A DNA stretch of 64,000 bases, taken from NCBI RefSeq assembly GCF_020080045.1, contig NZ_CP083451.1, positions 4,017,001-4,081,000 on the forward strand. Direction: 5' to 3'. The DNA comes from Comamonas odontotermitis. GTDB taxonomy: Bacteria > Pseudomonadota > Gammaproteobacteria > Burkholderiales > Burkholderiaceae_C. Both the position numbers and the translations under genes were made by a program. The notes below the pieces were generated by a model. It was not told the DNA's origin. It did no database searches and saw only the letters and a program-made list of their open reading frames with translations. Shown here piece by piece: positions 1 to 9,460 of the stretch. Position 1 is the stretch's first letter, and each line of letters opens with the position of its first letter.

Positions 1-800
<800 letters not shown>

Positions 801-2645
801 ATGTTTTCATGGTTTGAACGGCGTGTGCCGTCCTACCCAACGGCCGAGCCACAAGTTCCGCCCAAGGGTTTTTTCGCTTTCATGTGGGCCTGCACGCAAG
901 GCATGCGCGGCTGGATCGGCCTGCTCACGGCCACGTCAGCGTTGCTGGCGGTGTATGAGGCCGTGCTGTTTGCCATCATGGGCCATGTGGTTGACTGGCT
1001 GGCCACGTTCTCACCCACGACGTTCTGGGCCGACCAGGGCCGCACGGTCATCGGGATCGTCGCCATTTTGCTCAGCAGTGTGCTGCTGCTGGCCCTGCAC
1101 ACGCAGGTGATGCACCAGGTGCTGGCGATCAACTTCCCGATGCGGCTGCGCTGGGTGTTCCACCGGCTGATGCTGGGGCAGAGCATGTCCTTCTACGCCG
1201 ACGAGTTTGCCGGGCGCATCACGACCAAGATCATGCAGACGGCGCTGTCCGTGCGCGAGGTGATCTTCATGATCGTCGACGTGCTGGTGGGCGTGAGCGT
1301 CTACATGATCGGTATCCTGATTCTGGCCGCAAGCTTTGAATGGCGGCTGATGATTCCATTTGCCTTGTGGCTGGCCGCCTATATCGGCGCCTGCGTATTC
1401 TTTGTTCCGCGCCTGGGCAAGATCGGCAAGGCCCAGGCGGATGCGCGCGCGCTGATGACTGGCCGCGTGACCGACGCCTATACCAACATCGCCACCGTCA
1501 AGCTGTTTGCGCACACCCGCCGCGAGGCCGAATATGCCCGCAGCGCGATGGACGCCTTCAAGCAGACCGGCCACGCGCAGATGCGCCTGGTGAGCCTGTT
1601 CGAGATCACCAACCACCTGATGATCACCTTGCTGCTGCTGGGCTCGACTGGCACGGCGCTGTACCTGTGGACCAACGGCCAGGCCACGGCCGGCGTCGTG
1701 GCGGCGGTGATTGCCATGGCGCTGCGCCTGATGGGCTATTCGCACTGGGTGATGTGGCAGATGACTGGCCTGTTCGAGAACGTGGGCACCATCCAAGACG
1801 GCATCAATACCCTGACCAAGCCGCGCACGATCGTGGATGCAAAGGAGGCCAAGCCGCTGGTGGTGAACCGTGGCGAGATCACCTTCGACAACGTGAGTTT
1901 TGCATACAAGGACGCGGGCCGCCCGGTCATCGACCATCTCCACCTCACCATCCGCCCGGGCGAGCGCATTGGCCTCATCGGGCGCTCGGGCGCTGGCAAA
2001 TCGACCCTGGTCAACCTGCTGCTGCGCTTTCACGATGTGGCGGGCGGCCAGATCCGCATCGACGGCCAGGACATCGCCCATGTTACGCAGGACAGCCTGC
2101 GCAGCAACATCGGCATGGTGACGCAGGACACCTCGCTGCTGCACCGCTCCATGCGCGACAACATCCTGTACGGCCGGCCCGATGCCACCGAGGAGGAGAT
2201 GCTGCGCGCCGCCGAACGCGCCGAAGCGGCAGATTTCATCGGCAACCTTTCCGACCGGTTTGGCCGCACGGGCTATGACGCGCAGGTGGGCGAGCGCGGC
2301 GTCAAGCTTTCGGGCGGTCAGCGCCAGCGCGTGGCAATTGCACGCGTGATGCTCAAGGACGCACCGATCCTGCTGCTGGACGAGGCTACCAGCGCCCTGG
2401 ACAGCGAGGTTGAAGCGGCCATCCAGGAGAGCCTGGACAACCTGATGCATGACAAGACGGTGATTGCGATTGCGCACCGCCTGTCCACCATCGCCGCCAT
2501 GGACCGCCTGATCGTGATGGACAAGGGCCAGATCGTGGAAGAAGGCACGCACCAGCAGCTGCTGGCGCGCGGCGGCATCTACGCCAAGCTGTGGGCCCAC
2601 CAGAGCGGTGGCTTTCTGGCCGAGCCCATGGAAGGGCCCCTGTAG
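801..2645 (+). CDS. ABC exporter, fused permease and ATPase
   Basis: 614 residues, the usual size of a half-transporter that works as a homodimer in the inner membrane (MsbA/multidrug type). The N-terminal half has about six membrane segments (residues ~25-310). The C-terminal half is a complete ATPase: Walker A GRSGAGKST, signature LSGGQRQRVAIAR, Walker B ILLLDEATSALD and switch histidine IAHRLST. ATG 801 is chosen because AGGAG lies 8 bases upstream; an in-frame extension to 708 has no ribosome site and would add an atypical Cys-rich leader. The gene stands alone and ends before a strong terminator. The substrate cannot be read from the sequence; lipid, drug or peptide export are all possible. 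Confidence 0.9.
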   Translation: MFSWFERRVPSYPTAEPQVPPKGFFAFMWACTQGMRGWIGLLTATSALLAVYEAVLFAIMGHVVDWLATFSPTTFWADQGRTVIGIVAILLSSVLLLALHTQVMHQVLAINFPMRLRWVFHRLMLGQSMSFYADEFAGRITTKIMQTALSVREVIFMIVDVLVGVSVYMIGILILAASFEWRLMIPFALWLAAYIGACVFFVPRLGKIGKAQADARALMTGRVTDAYTNIATVKLFAHTRREAEYARSAMDAFKQTGHAQMRLVSLFEITNHLMITLLLLGSTGTALYLWTNGQATAGVVAAVIAMALRLMGYSHWVMWQMTGLFENVGTIQDGINTLTKPRTIVDAKEAKPLVVNRGEITFDNVSFAYKDAGRPVIDHLHLTIRPGERIGLIGRSGAGKSTLVNLLLRFHDVAGGQIRIDGQDIAHVTQDSLRSNIGMVTQDTSLLHRSMRDNILYGRPDATEEEMLRAAERAEAADFIGNLSDRFGRTGYDAQVGERGVKLSGGQRQRVAIARVMLKDAPILLLDEATSALDSEVEAAIQESLDNLMHDKTVIAIAHRLSTIAAMDRLIVMDKGQIVEEGTHQQLLARGGIYAKLWAHQSGGFLAEPMEGPL

Positions 2646-2707
2646 TACCGCTGCAGGCCGCTTTTTGAGATGGCACTTGCGGCCGCTTCATCAAACTCCT
2701 GAATCAA

Positions 2708-2750
2708 TAGCATCCAGCGCTTACACAGCAAGCGCTGGATGCTATTTTTA
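2708..2750 (+). terminator. terminator made of the dispersed AGCGCTT/AAGCGCT repeat
   Basis: Arms TAGCATCCAGCGCTT and AAGCGCTGGATGCTA are perfectly complementary across a 7-base loop and are followed by a T-rich run. It ends the ABC exporter transcript. It is also a clean copy of the palindromic repeat family seen many times in this window. Confidence 0.85.
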
Positions 2751-2809
2751 TTTATCTACCGTCGATAGCGACCACCAGGGTAGGCCATCGCGCACCTGCT
2801 CCGCCGATC

Positions 2810-2825
2810 GATTGATTGATTGATT
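2810..2825. repeat. four tandem GATT units
   Basis: Four exact tetranucleotide copies lie about 170 bases upstream of the small exported protein gene at 2993. Short arrays like this can slip during replication, but four copies is few. Confidence 0.6.
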
Positions 2826-2992
2826 CGATATTCAGAACAATCAATCCCGTATCAAGGGGTTTATCCCAAACGGTCGCAAAAATACACTGAATACATCGAT
2901 CAACGAGAAGCAAACGCGGTGACAGAAGCCGCCACCCGTTGAGCGAACCGGCAGGCCATGGTGACCCGTCGGAATCTCAAAGGAATTTAATA

Positions 2993-3316
2993 ATGATGAA
3001 CGCACGTATTTTTTCGATTGCAGGTCTCACCGCTGTTCTGGCCATGGGTGCCGGTGTTGCACAGGCCAACCCATTTGAAGGCGACCAGGCCATTGCACCA
3101 CGCGCTGCAGCTACCAGCAGCCTGAGCCGCGCCGAAGTGCAGGCCCAATTGGCCGATGCGCAGAAGAATGGCACCCTGCTGCTCAAGGGCGACAAGCTGC
3201 AAGCCAACCCCTACGAGCAAGGCCAGGGCCTGTCACGCGGTGCAGTGGTACAAGCTGCCCATGACGCCCTGATCGCTGGCAAGCTGCCTGAAGGCAACGG
3301 CTCCTTCGGCGAATAA
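2993..3316 (+). CDS. small exported protein, DUF4148-like
   Basis: 107 residues. Residues 1-25 form a signal peptide ending at VAQA, leaving a mature protein of about 82 residues that starts NPFEGDQAIA. The mature part holds the short motif SRAEVQAQLADAQKNG, typical of DUF4148-like periplasmic proteins common in Burkholderiales. The start is ATG 2993 with AAAGGA 8 bases upstream; 2996 is a second possible start. A close paralogue lies at 31881. Function is unknown in the family. It has its own promoter space and terminator, so it is probably monocistronic. Confidence 0.8.
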   Translation: MMNARIFSIAGLTAVLAMGAGVAQANPFEGDQAIAPRAAATSSLSRAEVQAQLADAQKNGTLLLKGDKLQANPYEQGQGLSRGAVVQAAHDALIAGKLPEGNGSFGE

Positions 3317-3372
3317 GCACGGTAGCCTCATCCGGATCGGGCGGCGCTGACGCAGCCTCCCCGTCCTCCAGG

Positions 3373-3399
3373 CGACCGCCATGAACCCGGTCGTCTTTT
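3373..3399 (+). terminator. terminator of the small exported protein gene
   Basis: CGACCG and CGGTCG form a short stem followed by TCTTTTG. It is weaker than the terminator at 3526 but separates the gene from the candidate RNA that follows. Confidence 0.5.
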
Positions 3400-3419
3400 G
3401 TTCAAATTAATAAACGCAG

Positions 3420-3557
3420 ATTGACGGTGGCGGGCAAAGCGCCCACCGCCACGGCATGAAGTGCGTGGCACGGCTTGAACGTCGCAAGACAGGGAGCCGC
3501 AAAGCTCTCAGGCCGTGCTCTTGATGGCCACTGCTGACCCCAGCAGTGGCCTTTTTT
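3420..3557 (+). ncRNA. candidate structured RNA ending in a strong terminator
   Basis: About 140 bases with no open frame of note but several nested stems: GCCACG/CGTGGC (3449-3470), GCACGGC/GCCGTGC (3467-3518) enclosing a GNRA hairpin GTC-GCAA-GAC and a second hairpin GGGAGC-CGCAAA-GCTCTC, then the terminator. The order GGC, GNRA loop, GGGA, CGCAAAGC resembles cyclic di-GMP-I (GEMM) riboswitches, but two extra bases and the lack of a clear second helix make that match imperfect. No plus-strand gene follows, which argues for a free small RNA or a 3' UTR product. Structure is inferred by eye only. Confidence 0.4.
3526..3557 (+). terminator. strong intrinsic terminator
   Basis: GGCCACTGCTG and CAGCAGTGGCC pair perfectly around a 4-base loop and are followed by six T. 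It ends the candidate RNA at 3420. Confidence 0.85.
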
Positions 3558-3664
3558 GCACTTTTGCCGAGGCAAGCCGCTACAGAATCAGGAGTCATGG
3601 CGCTTGATGGGCAGGCGCAACAAGCCTTTTTGGCAAATACTTCCACCAGCAGCCCGAGCCTCAT

Positions 3665-3697
3665 AAAAAAACGCAGCCACCCCGCCAGGTGGCTGCG
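3665..3697 (-). terminator. terminator of the DUF3617-type gene
   Basis: Read on the minus strand, CGCAGCCACC pairs with GGTGGCTGCG and is followed by seven T. It sits just past the stop codon of the lipoprotein gene. Confidence 0.85.
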
Positions 3698-3728
3698 CTC
3701 GTCCTCGCAACTGAAATCAGAAGCGGGA

Positions 3729-4310
3729 TCAGCAGTCGCCGATGCGCTTGCTGGTCACGGTGGTCTGCATGTTCTGGCCTGCCATGTCCATCTTGGTGGT
3801 CACGACGTTCTCGGTCGGTGACTTGTAATCGGCTTCGAGCACCATGCTCATCTTGCCCTCGCCGCAGCTGAACGACATGGTTTCCTTGCTGCCGCTGGTC
3901 TTGATGTCTGGCGCATTGCAGCCGGACATGTTCTTGAGCTGCGAATCGGCCAGCGCCTGCAAGGTCTTGGAAGCCATATCGGCGGTGATGCACATCTCCT
4001 GGATCAGCTTGCCGCCTTCAATGCGGGCATTTTCCAGATTGGCGGCCTTCTTCTGCTCAGGCGTCATGCTCTTGAACGCCTGCTCCATGCCTGCCAGTGC
4101 CTGCTGGCCCATGGGGCCGCTCATCTCGGTGGTAGCACTCCACTTGCCAGCCTGAACCTTGGCCGCAGGTGCTGCAGCCGGGGCAGGTGCTGCTGCGGGG
4201 GCGGCTGCAGGCGCAGGTGCGCTGCCAGCCTCATCCTTCTTGCCGCAACCCACGAGGCCAGCACCAGCCACCACGGCAGCCACTGCCATCCAATTTGCAA
4301 ACTTTGCCAT
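3729..4310 (-). CDS. DUF3617-type lipoprotein
   Basis: 193 residues. The start is the ATG at 4310 with GGAG 7 bases upstream; the frame is open further but the extension has no signal or ribosome site. Residues 1-23 end in a lipobox (LVGC), followed by a low-complexity Ala/Pro linker (~30-55) and a globular domain with cysteines near MCI, GCNAP, FSCGE and the C-terminal GDC. The pattern of a rising MxxQ/TPEQKKA helix and paired cysteines fits DUF3617 proteins of proteobacteria, whose role is unknown. Membrane anchoring is inferred from the lipobox. Confidence 0.75.
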   Translation of the reverse strand: MAKFANWMAVAAVVAGAGLVGCGKKDEAGSAPAPAAAPAAAPAPAAAPAAKVQAGKWSATTEMSGPMGQQALAGMEQAFKSMTPEQKKAANLENARIEGGKLIQEMCITADMASKTLQALADSQLKNMSGCNAPDIKTSGSKETMSFSCGEGKMSMVLEADYKSPTENVVTTKMDMAGQNMQTTVTSKRIGDC

Positions 4311-4549
4311 ATGCTTCTCCGTATTGCAGCGGGCGCCCCGCCTGTCAGCTGCGCATGTCACGTTGCCGCCCCCTATGGGCGCAATCATGGTGCGGCGGAT
4401 TATAGAACCCCGAAATTCCATAGAACAAATCAATTAATTGCCTTGCTTCAATGAAACCATTGTTATTATTTATAACCATTCGGGTCCGGTCGTCTCTTGC
4501 AGCACGGCAGCAGGCACTACGATAAGCGGCTGTTCTCGCCGATCACCAC

Positions 4550-5791
4550 ATGCGCATCCTCCACACCTCCGACTGGCATCTGGGCCAGCATTTCATGGGC
4601 CAGAGCCGCCAGGCCGAACACCGGGCGCTGATTGACTGGCTGGTGGCGCAGGTCGATACCCATGGGGTGGATGCCGTGCTGATTGCCGGCGATATCTTCG
4701 ACACCGGCGCACCGCCCAGCTATGCCCGCGAGCTGTACAACCAGTTGATTGCCCGGCTGCACCAGGCCGGCGTTGCGCTGCTGGTGCTTGGCGGCAACCA
4801 TGACTCGGTCAGCGTGCTCGATGAAAGCCGCGACCTGCTGCGCCACCTGGGCACTCAGGTGATTGCCGCCACAGGCGCGCCGCACCAGCATGCCATCACA
4901 CTGCCCCTGCGGGTATCTGGCGATCCCGGCTGCATCGTCTGCGCCCTGCCCTTCATCCGCGCCCGCGATGTGCAGCAAAGCCTGGCCGGGCAAAGCGCAC
5001 TCGACAAACAACTGGCCCTGCAGGCCGCCATCCAGTCCACCTACCAGCAGGTCTACGACGCCGCGCTCACCCAGCAGGCTGCGCTGCTGCAATCCCTGGG
5101 CCGCAAGCTGCCCATCATCGCCACCGGGCACCTCACTACCGTGGGCGCCAGCAGCAGCGAATCGGTACGCGAAATCTATGTGGGTTCGCTGGAGGCGTTT
5201 CCGACCAATGCGTTTCCGCCTGCCGACTACATTGCGCTTGGCCATATCCACCAGCCGCAGAAGGTAGGCGGGCTGGACCACATCCGCTACAGCGGATCGC
5301 CGATTGCACTGGGCTTTGACGAGGCGCGGCAGACCAAGCAGGTGCTGCTGGTCGATGTGGGAGAGGATGGCCTGCAGGCCGTCACGCCGCTGCCGATTCC
5401 GGTGTTCCAGCCCATGTACGCCCTTCGCTGCAGCCTGGCAGCATTGCCAGATGCTCTAAAAAAAATAGCAATCAGCGCAGACACAGAACGTGCCACCTGG
5501 CTGGATATCACCATTGAAGAAGACGACTACCTCGCCGACCTGCCCGCCCGCGTGCAAGCCCTGACCGACGGGCTGCCCGTGCAGGTGCTGCGCATCAAAC
5601 GCCAGCGCGGCACGGCCGCGGCGCAGTTGCAAAGCGCCACCATGGAATTGCTGGGCGACCTCACTCCGCTGGAAGTCTTTGCACGCCGCCTGGCGCTGGA
5701 GGCGCTGGAGGCGCCACTGCAGCAGGCCCTGACCGAGCGCTACCAGGAGGTCGTGCACACAGTGACTGCCCCAGGCGGAGACGCGGCATGA
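4550..5791 (+). CDS. sbcD: exonuclease SbcD (Mre11-type nuclease subunit)
   Basis: 413 residues, normal family length. With SbcC it forms the nuclease that cuts hairpins and blocked DNA ends. The phosphoesterase metal motifs are present: TSDWHLG at the N-terminus, AGDIFDTG, GGNHDS and the later ATGHLTT and ALGHIHQPQ. The stop overlaps the sbcC start by four bases (ATGA), so translation is coupled. The segment around 5453-5483 contains a run of A followed by ATAGCAATCAGCGC, which looks like half of the dispersed repeat absorbed into the reading frame (PDALKKIAISADTE). Confidence 0.95.
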   Translation: MRILHTSDWHLGQHFMGQSRQAEHRALIDWLVAQVDTHGVDAVLIAGDIFDTGAPPSYARELYNQLIARLHQAGVALLVLGGNHDSVSVLDESRDLLRHLGTQVIAATGAPHQHAITLPLRVSGDPGCIVCALPFIRARDVQQSLAGQSALDKQLALQAAIQSTYQQVYDAALTQQAALLQSLGRKLPIIATGHLTTVGASSSESVREIYVGSLEAFPTNAFPPADYIALGHIHQPQKVGGLDHIRYSGSPIALGFDEARQTKQVLLVDVGEDGLQAVTPLPIPVFQPMYALRCSLAALPDALKKIAISADTERATWLDITIEEDDYLADLPARVQALTDGLPVQVLRIKRQRGTAAAQLQSATMELLGDLTPLEVFARRLALEALEAPLQQALTERYQEVVHTVTAPGGDAA

Positions 5792-8700
5792 AAATCCTCA
5801 GGCTTCGCCTCAAGAACCTCAATTCGCTCAAAGGCGATTGGGACATCGACTTCACCGCCGCGCCCTTTGCCGACAACAGCCTGTTTGCCATCACCGGCCC
5901 CACGGGGGCGGGCAAATCCACCCTGCTTGACGCGATCTGCCTGGCGCTCTACCACCAGACGCCGCGCCTGTCCGCCATCAGCGCCAGCAGCAACGATGTG
6001 ATGACCCGCCATACCGCGAGCTGCGAAGCCGAGGTGGAGTTCGAGGTCAAAGGCGTGCGCTACCGCGCCTTCTGGAGCCAGCGCCGCGCGCGCGACAAGG
6101 CCAGCGGCGCGCTCCAGGCACCCAGGGTCGAGCTGGCGCGCGTGGCAGATGGCCACATCCTCAGCACCCAGAGTGCAGACAAGCTCCGGCAGATCGCGCA
6201 GATCACCGGGCTGGACTTTGCGCGCTTCACCAAATCGATGCTGCTGGCCCAGGGCGGTTTTGCAAAGTTCCTGGAAGCCAGCGCCAATGACCGAGCCGAA
6301 CTGCTCGAAGAGCTGACCGGCACCGACATCTACAGCCAGATCTCGCAAGCCGTGTTCGAGCGCGCGCGCGAAGCACGCCAGGCACTGGAGCGGAACAAGG
6401 CCCATGCAGGCGGCATGCAACTGCTGCCAGAGGACGAGCGTGCCCGGTTGGAAGCGCACGCGGCCCAGTTGCAAACCACCCTGGGGGAGCTCCACACGCG
6501 CCACACCGCACTGCAAGCCCTGCAACACTGGCAGACGCAGACTGCGCAAGCTGCCCACGCACACACGCAGGCCAACCAGGCCCTGGATCAGGCCCGGCAA
6601 GCGTTGCAGGCTGCTGCGCCTGACTTGCAGCGCCTGCAAGCCCATGGCCCGGCACTAGCCATCGCACCGCTGCATGCGCGCTGGCTACAGGCTCAGGCTG
6701 CCAGTGCAGCAGGGCGCACCCAGCAAGAACAACTGCAAGAGGCATGGGGCCAGGCCCGCAGCGCGCAATGGCATATCCATCAGCAAGCCAGCCAACTGGC
6801 CGCGCAATCACTGCAAAAAGAAGAGCAAAAACTCCAACAACTGCAGACGCAGCAAGCCGACAACTCCCACTGGCTGCATAGCCACGCAGCCCATGCACAG
6901 CTGGGCGAACACCTCAGTGGCTGGCGCGAGCAACTGGAACGGCGCCAGTTCCATCTGCAGCAGCTGCAGCGTGAACAAGACGAGCTGCAGCAAGCCCAGC
7001 AACAGGGTGGCGCCTTGCAGCAGCAAGCCACGGATCAGGCTGGCGTGCTGGAGCAGGCCCAGGCTGCCCGGCAGCAGGCAGACGCCGCAGCGCGCGATGC
7101 CTTGCAGGCGCAGCAAGCCCGGCTCACTGCCCATGGCGGCAGCCTGGCCCAGTTGCGCGCAGCCTGGCAGACAGCCCAGCAACATCTGCAAGCCTGGCAA
7201 CAGCTGCAGCACCATGCCAGCCAGCGCGAGCCGCTGGCCCAGCAAGAGATACAGCTCACCGCCGAACTGAACAAATGCGCGGCCCAGGCGCAAGAGCAGC
7301 AGGTTGCCCTTGCCGCAATGCGCAGCCAATACAAGGCCCAGAAGGAGCGGGTGGCCGACAAGCAACAATTGCTGGCTCAGGAAGAGCGCATCCAAAGCCT
7401 AGAAGCGCACCGCCATGCATTGCAGCCCGGCCAGCCTTGCCCGCTGTGCGGATCGCAGGAGCATCCGGCCCTATCGGCATACGCGGCGCTGGATATCTCT
7501 GCCACCGCAACGGCGCTGCAGCGCGCGCAAGCCGAGCTTGAAACACTGCAGCACCAGGGCGAACAATTGGGTGCAGGCCACGCGGCGAGCCTCAGCCAGC
7601 AGACCAGCCTGCACAGCCAGCTGGAAGGCCTTGCGGCACGCATTGCCCAATGGAACAGCCAATGGGAGCAACTGCGCCAGACCACGGTGAGCGCATTGCC
7701 GCAGGACGCCTGGCAGCAGCCAGCGGTGCTTGCCCAGGCCCAGCAGGCACGCGCCACGCAAACCGACGACCTGCAACAGACCCTGGAGAATGCAGAAGCT
7801 GGTGAACGCAGCCTGCAAAGTGCCAAGGACGCCGCCCACGCGGCCGCACAGGCGCTGCAAAACGCCCAACACCAGCATGAGCGCCTGCAGCAAGCCCGGC
7901 AGGACAACGCCACATTGCAACAGCGGCTGGCCGCCTCGGTGCAAAGCCTGCAGGCCAGCGCCACTTCCGCAGATGCGGCGCTGCAGGCGGCACTGGCCCC
8001 CCTGGGCTTGCAAGTGCCCGGCGACGCCTCCACCAATGCCTGGCTACAGGAGCGCCAGCATGACTGGCAGCAATGGCAGCAGCACAGCGCCCAGCAGCAG
8101 TCTCTGGCACAGCAGTTGGCCCTGCAACAGCAGCGCGTCAGCCAGTGCACCCAGGAAGCGAGGCAATGGCAGCAGCGAGCCGCGCAGTTGCAGCCTTTGA
8201 ATACACCTAGCCCGGCGGCATCCGCCCTGCCCGCCACGCTGGACGATTGCACCGTTTTGCTGGAGCGCACCAACCAGCAACTGGCCAGCCTGGAAGGCCA
8301 GACCCAGCAAGCGCGCAGCCACCTGGCGCAACTGCAGCAGGAGGAGGCGCAAGCCCATGCGGCGTGGAATGCCGCCCTGCAAACCAGTCCGTTCAGCGAT
8401 GACCGCGCTTTTGCACGGGCCCTGTTGCCGCAGGCCGAACAGCAACGGCTTTCCGCGCTGAGCGATGCCTTGCACGCTGCCGTGCAGCGCGCGGCCACCC
8501 TGACCGAGGAAGCAGAGCAGCACCACCGCCAGCTGCAGGCCCAGGCTTTGACGCAGGAGGCGCCGCAGGCCATTGCCGAGCAATTGCTGGCGCTGGAGGC
8601 CGAGCGCACCCGCACTGCAGAGCACATGGGCGCCCAGCGTGCACGCCTGGCTGATGACCAGGCCCGCCGCACCGGCCAGCAGGCCCTGCTGGCACAGATT

Positions 8701-9222
8701 GCGGAGCAGGAGCAGGACAGCGACCTGTGGCAGCGGCTCGACAGCCTCATCGGCTCGGCCAAGGGCGACAAATTCCGCAAGTTTGCGCAAGGGCTCACGC
8801 TCGACCACCTGCTGCTGCTTGCCAACCGCCACCTCACCCGCCTTCATGGCCGCTACCTGCTGCGCCGCAAACCCACGGGCGAGCTGGAGCTCGACATCGT
8901 GGACAGCTGGCAAGGCGATGTGGCACGCGACACACGTACGCTCTCGGGCGGCGAGGCTTTCCTCGTCAGCCTGGCCCTCGCGTTGGCGCTGTCCGACCTG
9001 GTCAGCAACAAGACCTCGATCGACTCGCTGTTCCTGGACGAAGGTTTTGGCACGCTGGACGGCGAGACGTTGGAGGTGGCGCTCTCCGCTCTGGACGCGC
9101 TGAACGCCAGTGGCAAGATGATCGGCATCATCAGCCATGTGGAAGCGCTCAAGGAACGCATCCCCGCGCAGATCCGCGTGGAAAAAGGCGCGGGGGTGGG
9201 TCACTCCAGGTTGGTGATGTGA
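5788..9222 (+). CDS. sbcC: exonuclease SbcC (Rad50-type ATPase subunit)
   Basis: 1144 residues. ATPase head halves lie at both ends: Walker A GPTGAGKST near residue 40, and the C-terminal LSGGEAFLVSLALALALSD plus Walker B LFLDEGFGTLD. Between them is a very long Gln/Ala-rich coiled coil with the zinc-hook CPLC at residues 551-554. The coil is unusually rich in Gln codons (CAG/CAA), which creates large false open frames on the other strand. Coupled to sbcD by a four-base overlap. No terminator is obvious right after the stop, but a repeat copy lies at 9296. Confidence 0.95.
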   Translation: MKILRLRLKNLNSLKGDWDIDFTAAPFADNSLFAITGPTGAGKSTLLDAICLALYHQTPRLSAISASSNDVMTRHTASCEAEVEFEVKGVRYRAFWSQRRARDKASGALQAPRVELARVADGHILSTQSADKLRQIAQITGLDFARFTKSMLLAQGGFAKFLEASANDRAELLEELTGTDIYSQISQAVFERAREARQALERNKAHAGGMQLLPEDERARLEAHAAQLQTTLGELHTRHTALQALQHWQTQTAQAAHAHTQANQALDQARQALQAAAPDLQRLQAHGPALAIAPLHARWLQAQAASAAGRTQQEQLQEAWGQARSAQWHIHQQASQLAAQSLQKEEQKLQQLQTQQADNSHWLHSHAAHAQLGEHLSGWREQLERRQFHLQQLQREQDELQQAQQQGGALQQQATDQAGVLEQAQAARQQADAAARDALQAQQARLTAHGGSLAQLRAAWQTAQQHLQAWQQLQHHASQREPLAQQEIQLTAELNKCAAQAQEQQVALAAMRSQYKAQKERVADKQQLLAQEERIQSLEAHRHALQPGQPCPLCGSQEHPALSAYAALDISATATALQRAQAELETLQHQGEQLGAGHAASLSQQTSLHSQLEGLAARIAQWNSQWEQLRQTTVSALPQDAWQQPAVLAQAQQARATQTDDLQQTLENAEAGERSLQSAKDAAHAAAQALQNAQHQHERLQQARQDNATLQQRLAASVQSLQASATSADAALQAALAPLGLQVPGDASTNAWLQERQHDWQQWQQHSAQQQSLAQQLALQQQRVSQCTQEARQWQQRAAQLQPLNTPSPAASALPATLDDCTVLLERTNQQLASLEGQTQQARSHLAQLQQEEAQAHAAWNAALQTSPFSDDRAFARALLPQAEQQRLSALSDALHAAVQRAATLTEEAEQHHRQLQAQALTQEAPQAIAEQLLALEAERTRTAEHMGAQRARLADDQARRTGQQALLAQIAEQEQDSDLWQRLDSLIGSAKGDKFRKFAQGLTLDHLLLLANRHLTRLHGRYLLRRKPTGELELDIVDSWQGDVARDTRTLSGGEAFLVSLALALALSDLVSNKTSIDSLFLDEGFGTLDGETLEVALSALDALNASGKMIGIISHVEALKERIPAQIRVEKGAGVGHSRLVM

Positions 9223-9295
9223 GGGTGGGTCGGCACCCTGTGTAGTTGGGAAAGCAGCCCGTCGAACCAGGATGCGCGATTTGCCTCCTGAAACT

Positions 9296-9352
9296 GAAGA
9301 AAAACAGCCTGTAGCGTCTTCCCATCAAGCGCTTATTGCTATCAAAATAAAA
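9296..9352. repeat. degenerate copy of the dispersed palindromic repeat
   Basis: Contains CAAGCGCTTATTGCTATCAA preceded by a poor left arm (AACAGCCTGTAGCG). The right arm matches the family consensus well. It lies between sbcC and the flavoprotein gene and may help end the sbcDC transcript. Confidence 0.6.
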
Positions 9353-9460
9353 GTGCCTTGTGTCGCTTTTCCGAGCATATGCCAAGGCCAAGCGGGCCAT
9401 TGCCGCCGCCCGGGCAGGCTTTGCCGTACCATCCCCAGCCTTGCTTGATAGGTACAAGCC

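Noticed and set aside
3407-3664. 85-codon minus frame over the candidate RNA
   Set aside because: No ribosome site, crosses a terminator hairpin and shows no protein-like composition.
7377-8837. 486-codon minus frame rich in Cys, Ser and Arg
   Set aside because: Produced by the Gln/Ala-rich coiled-coil codons of sbcC read backwards.
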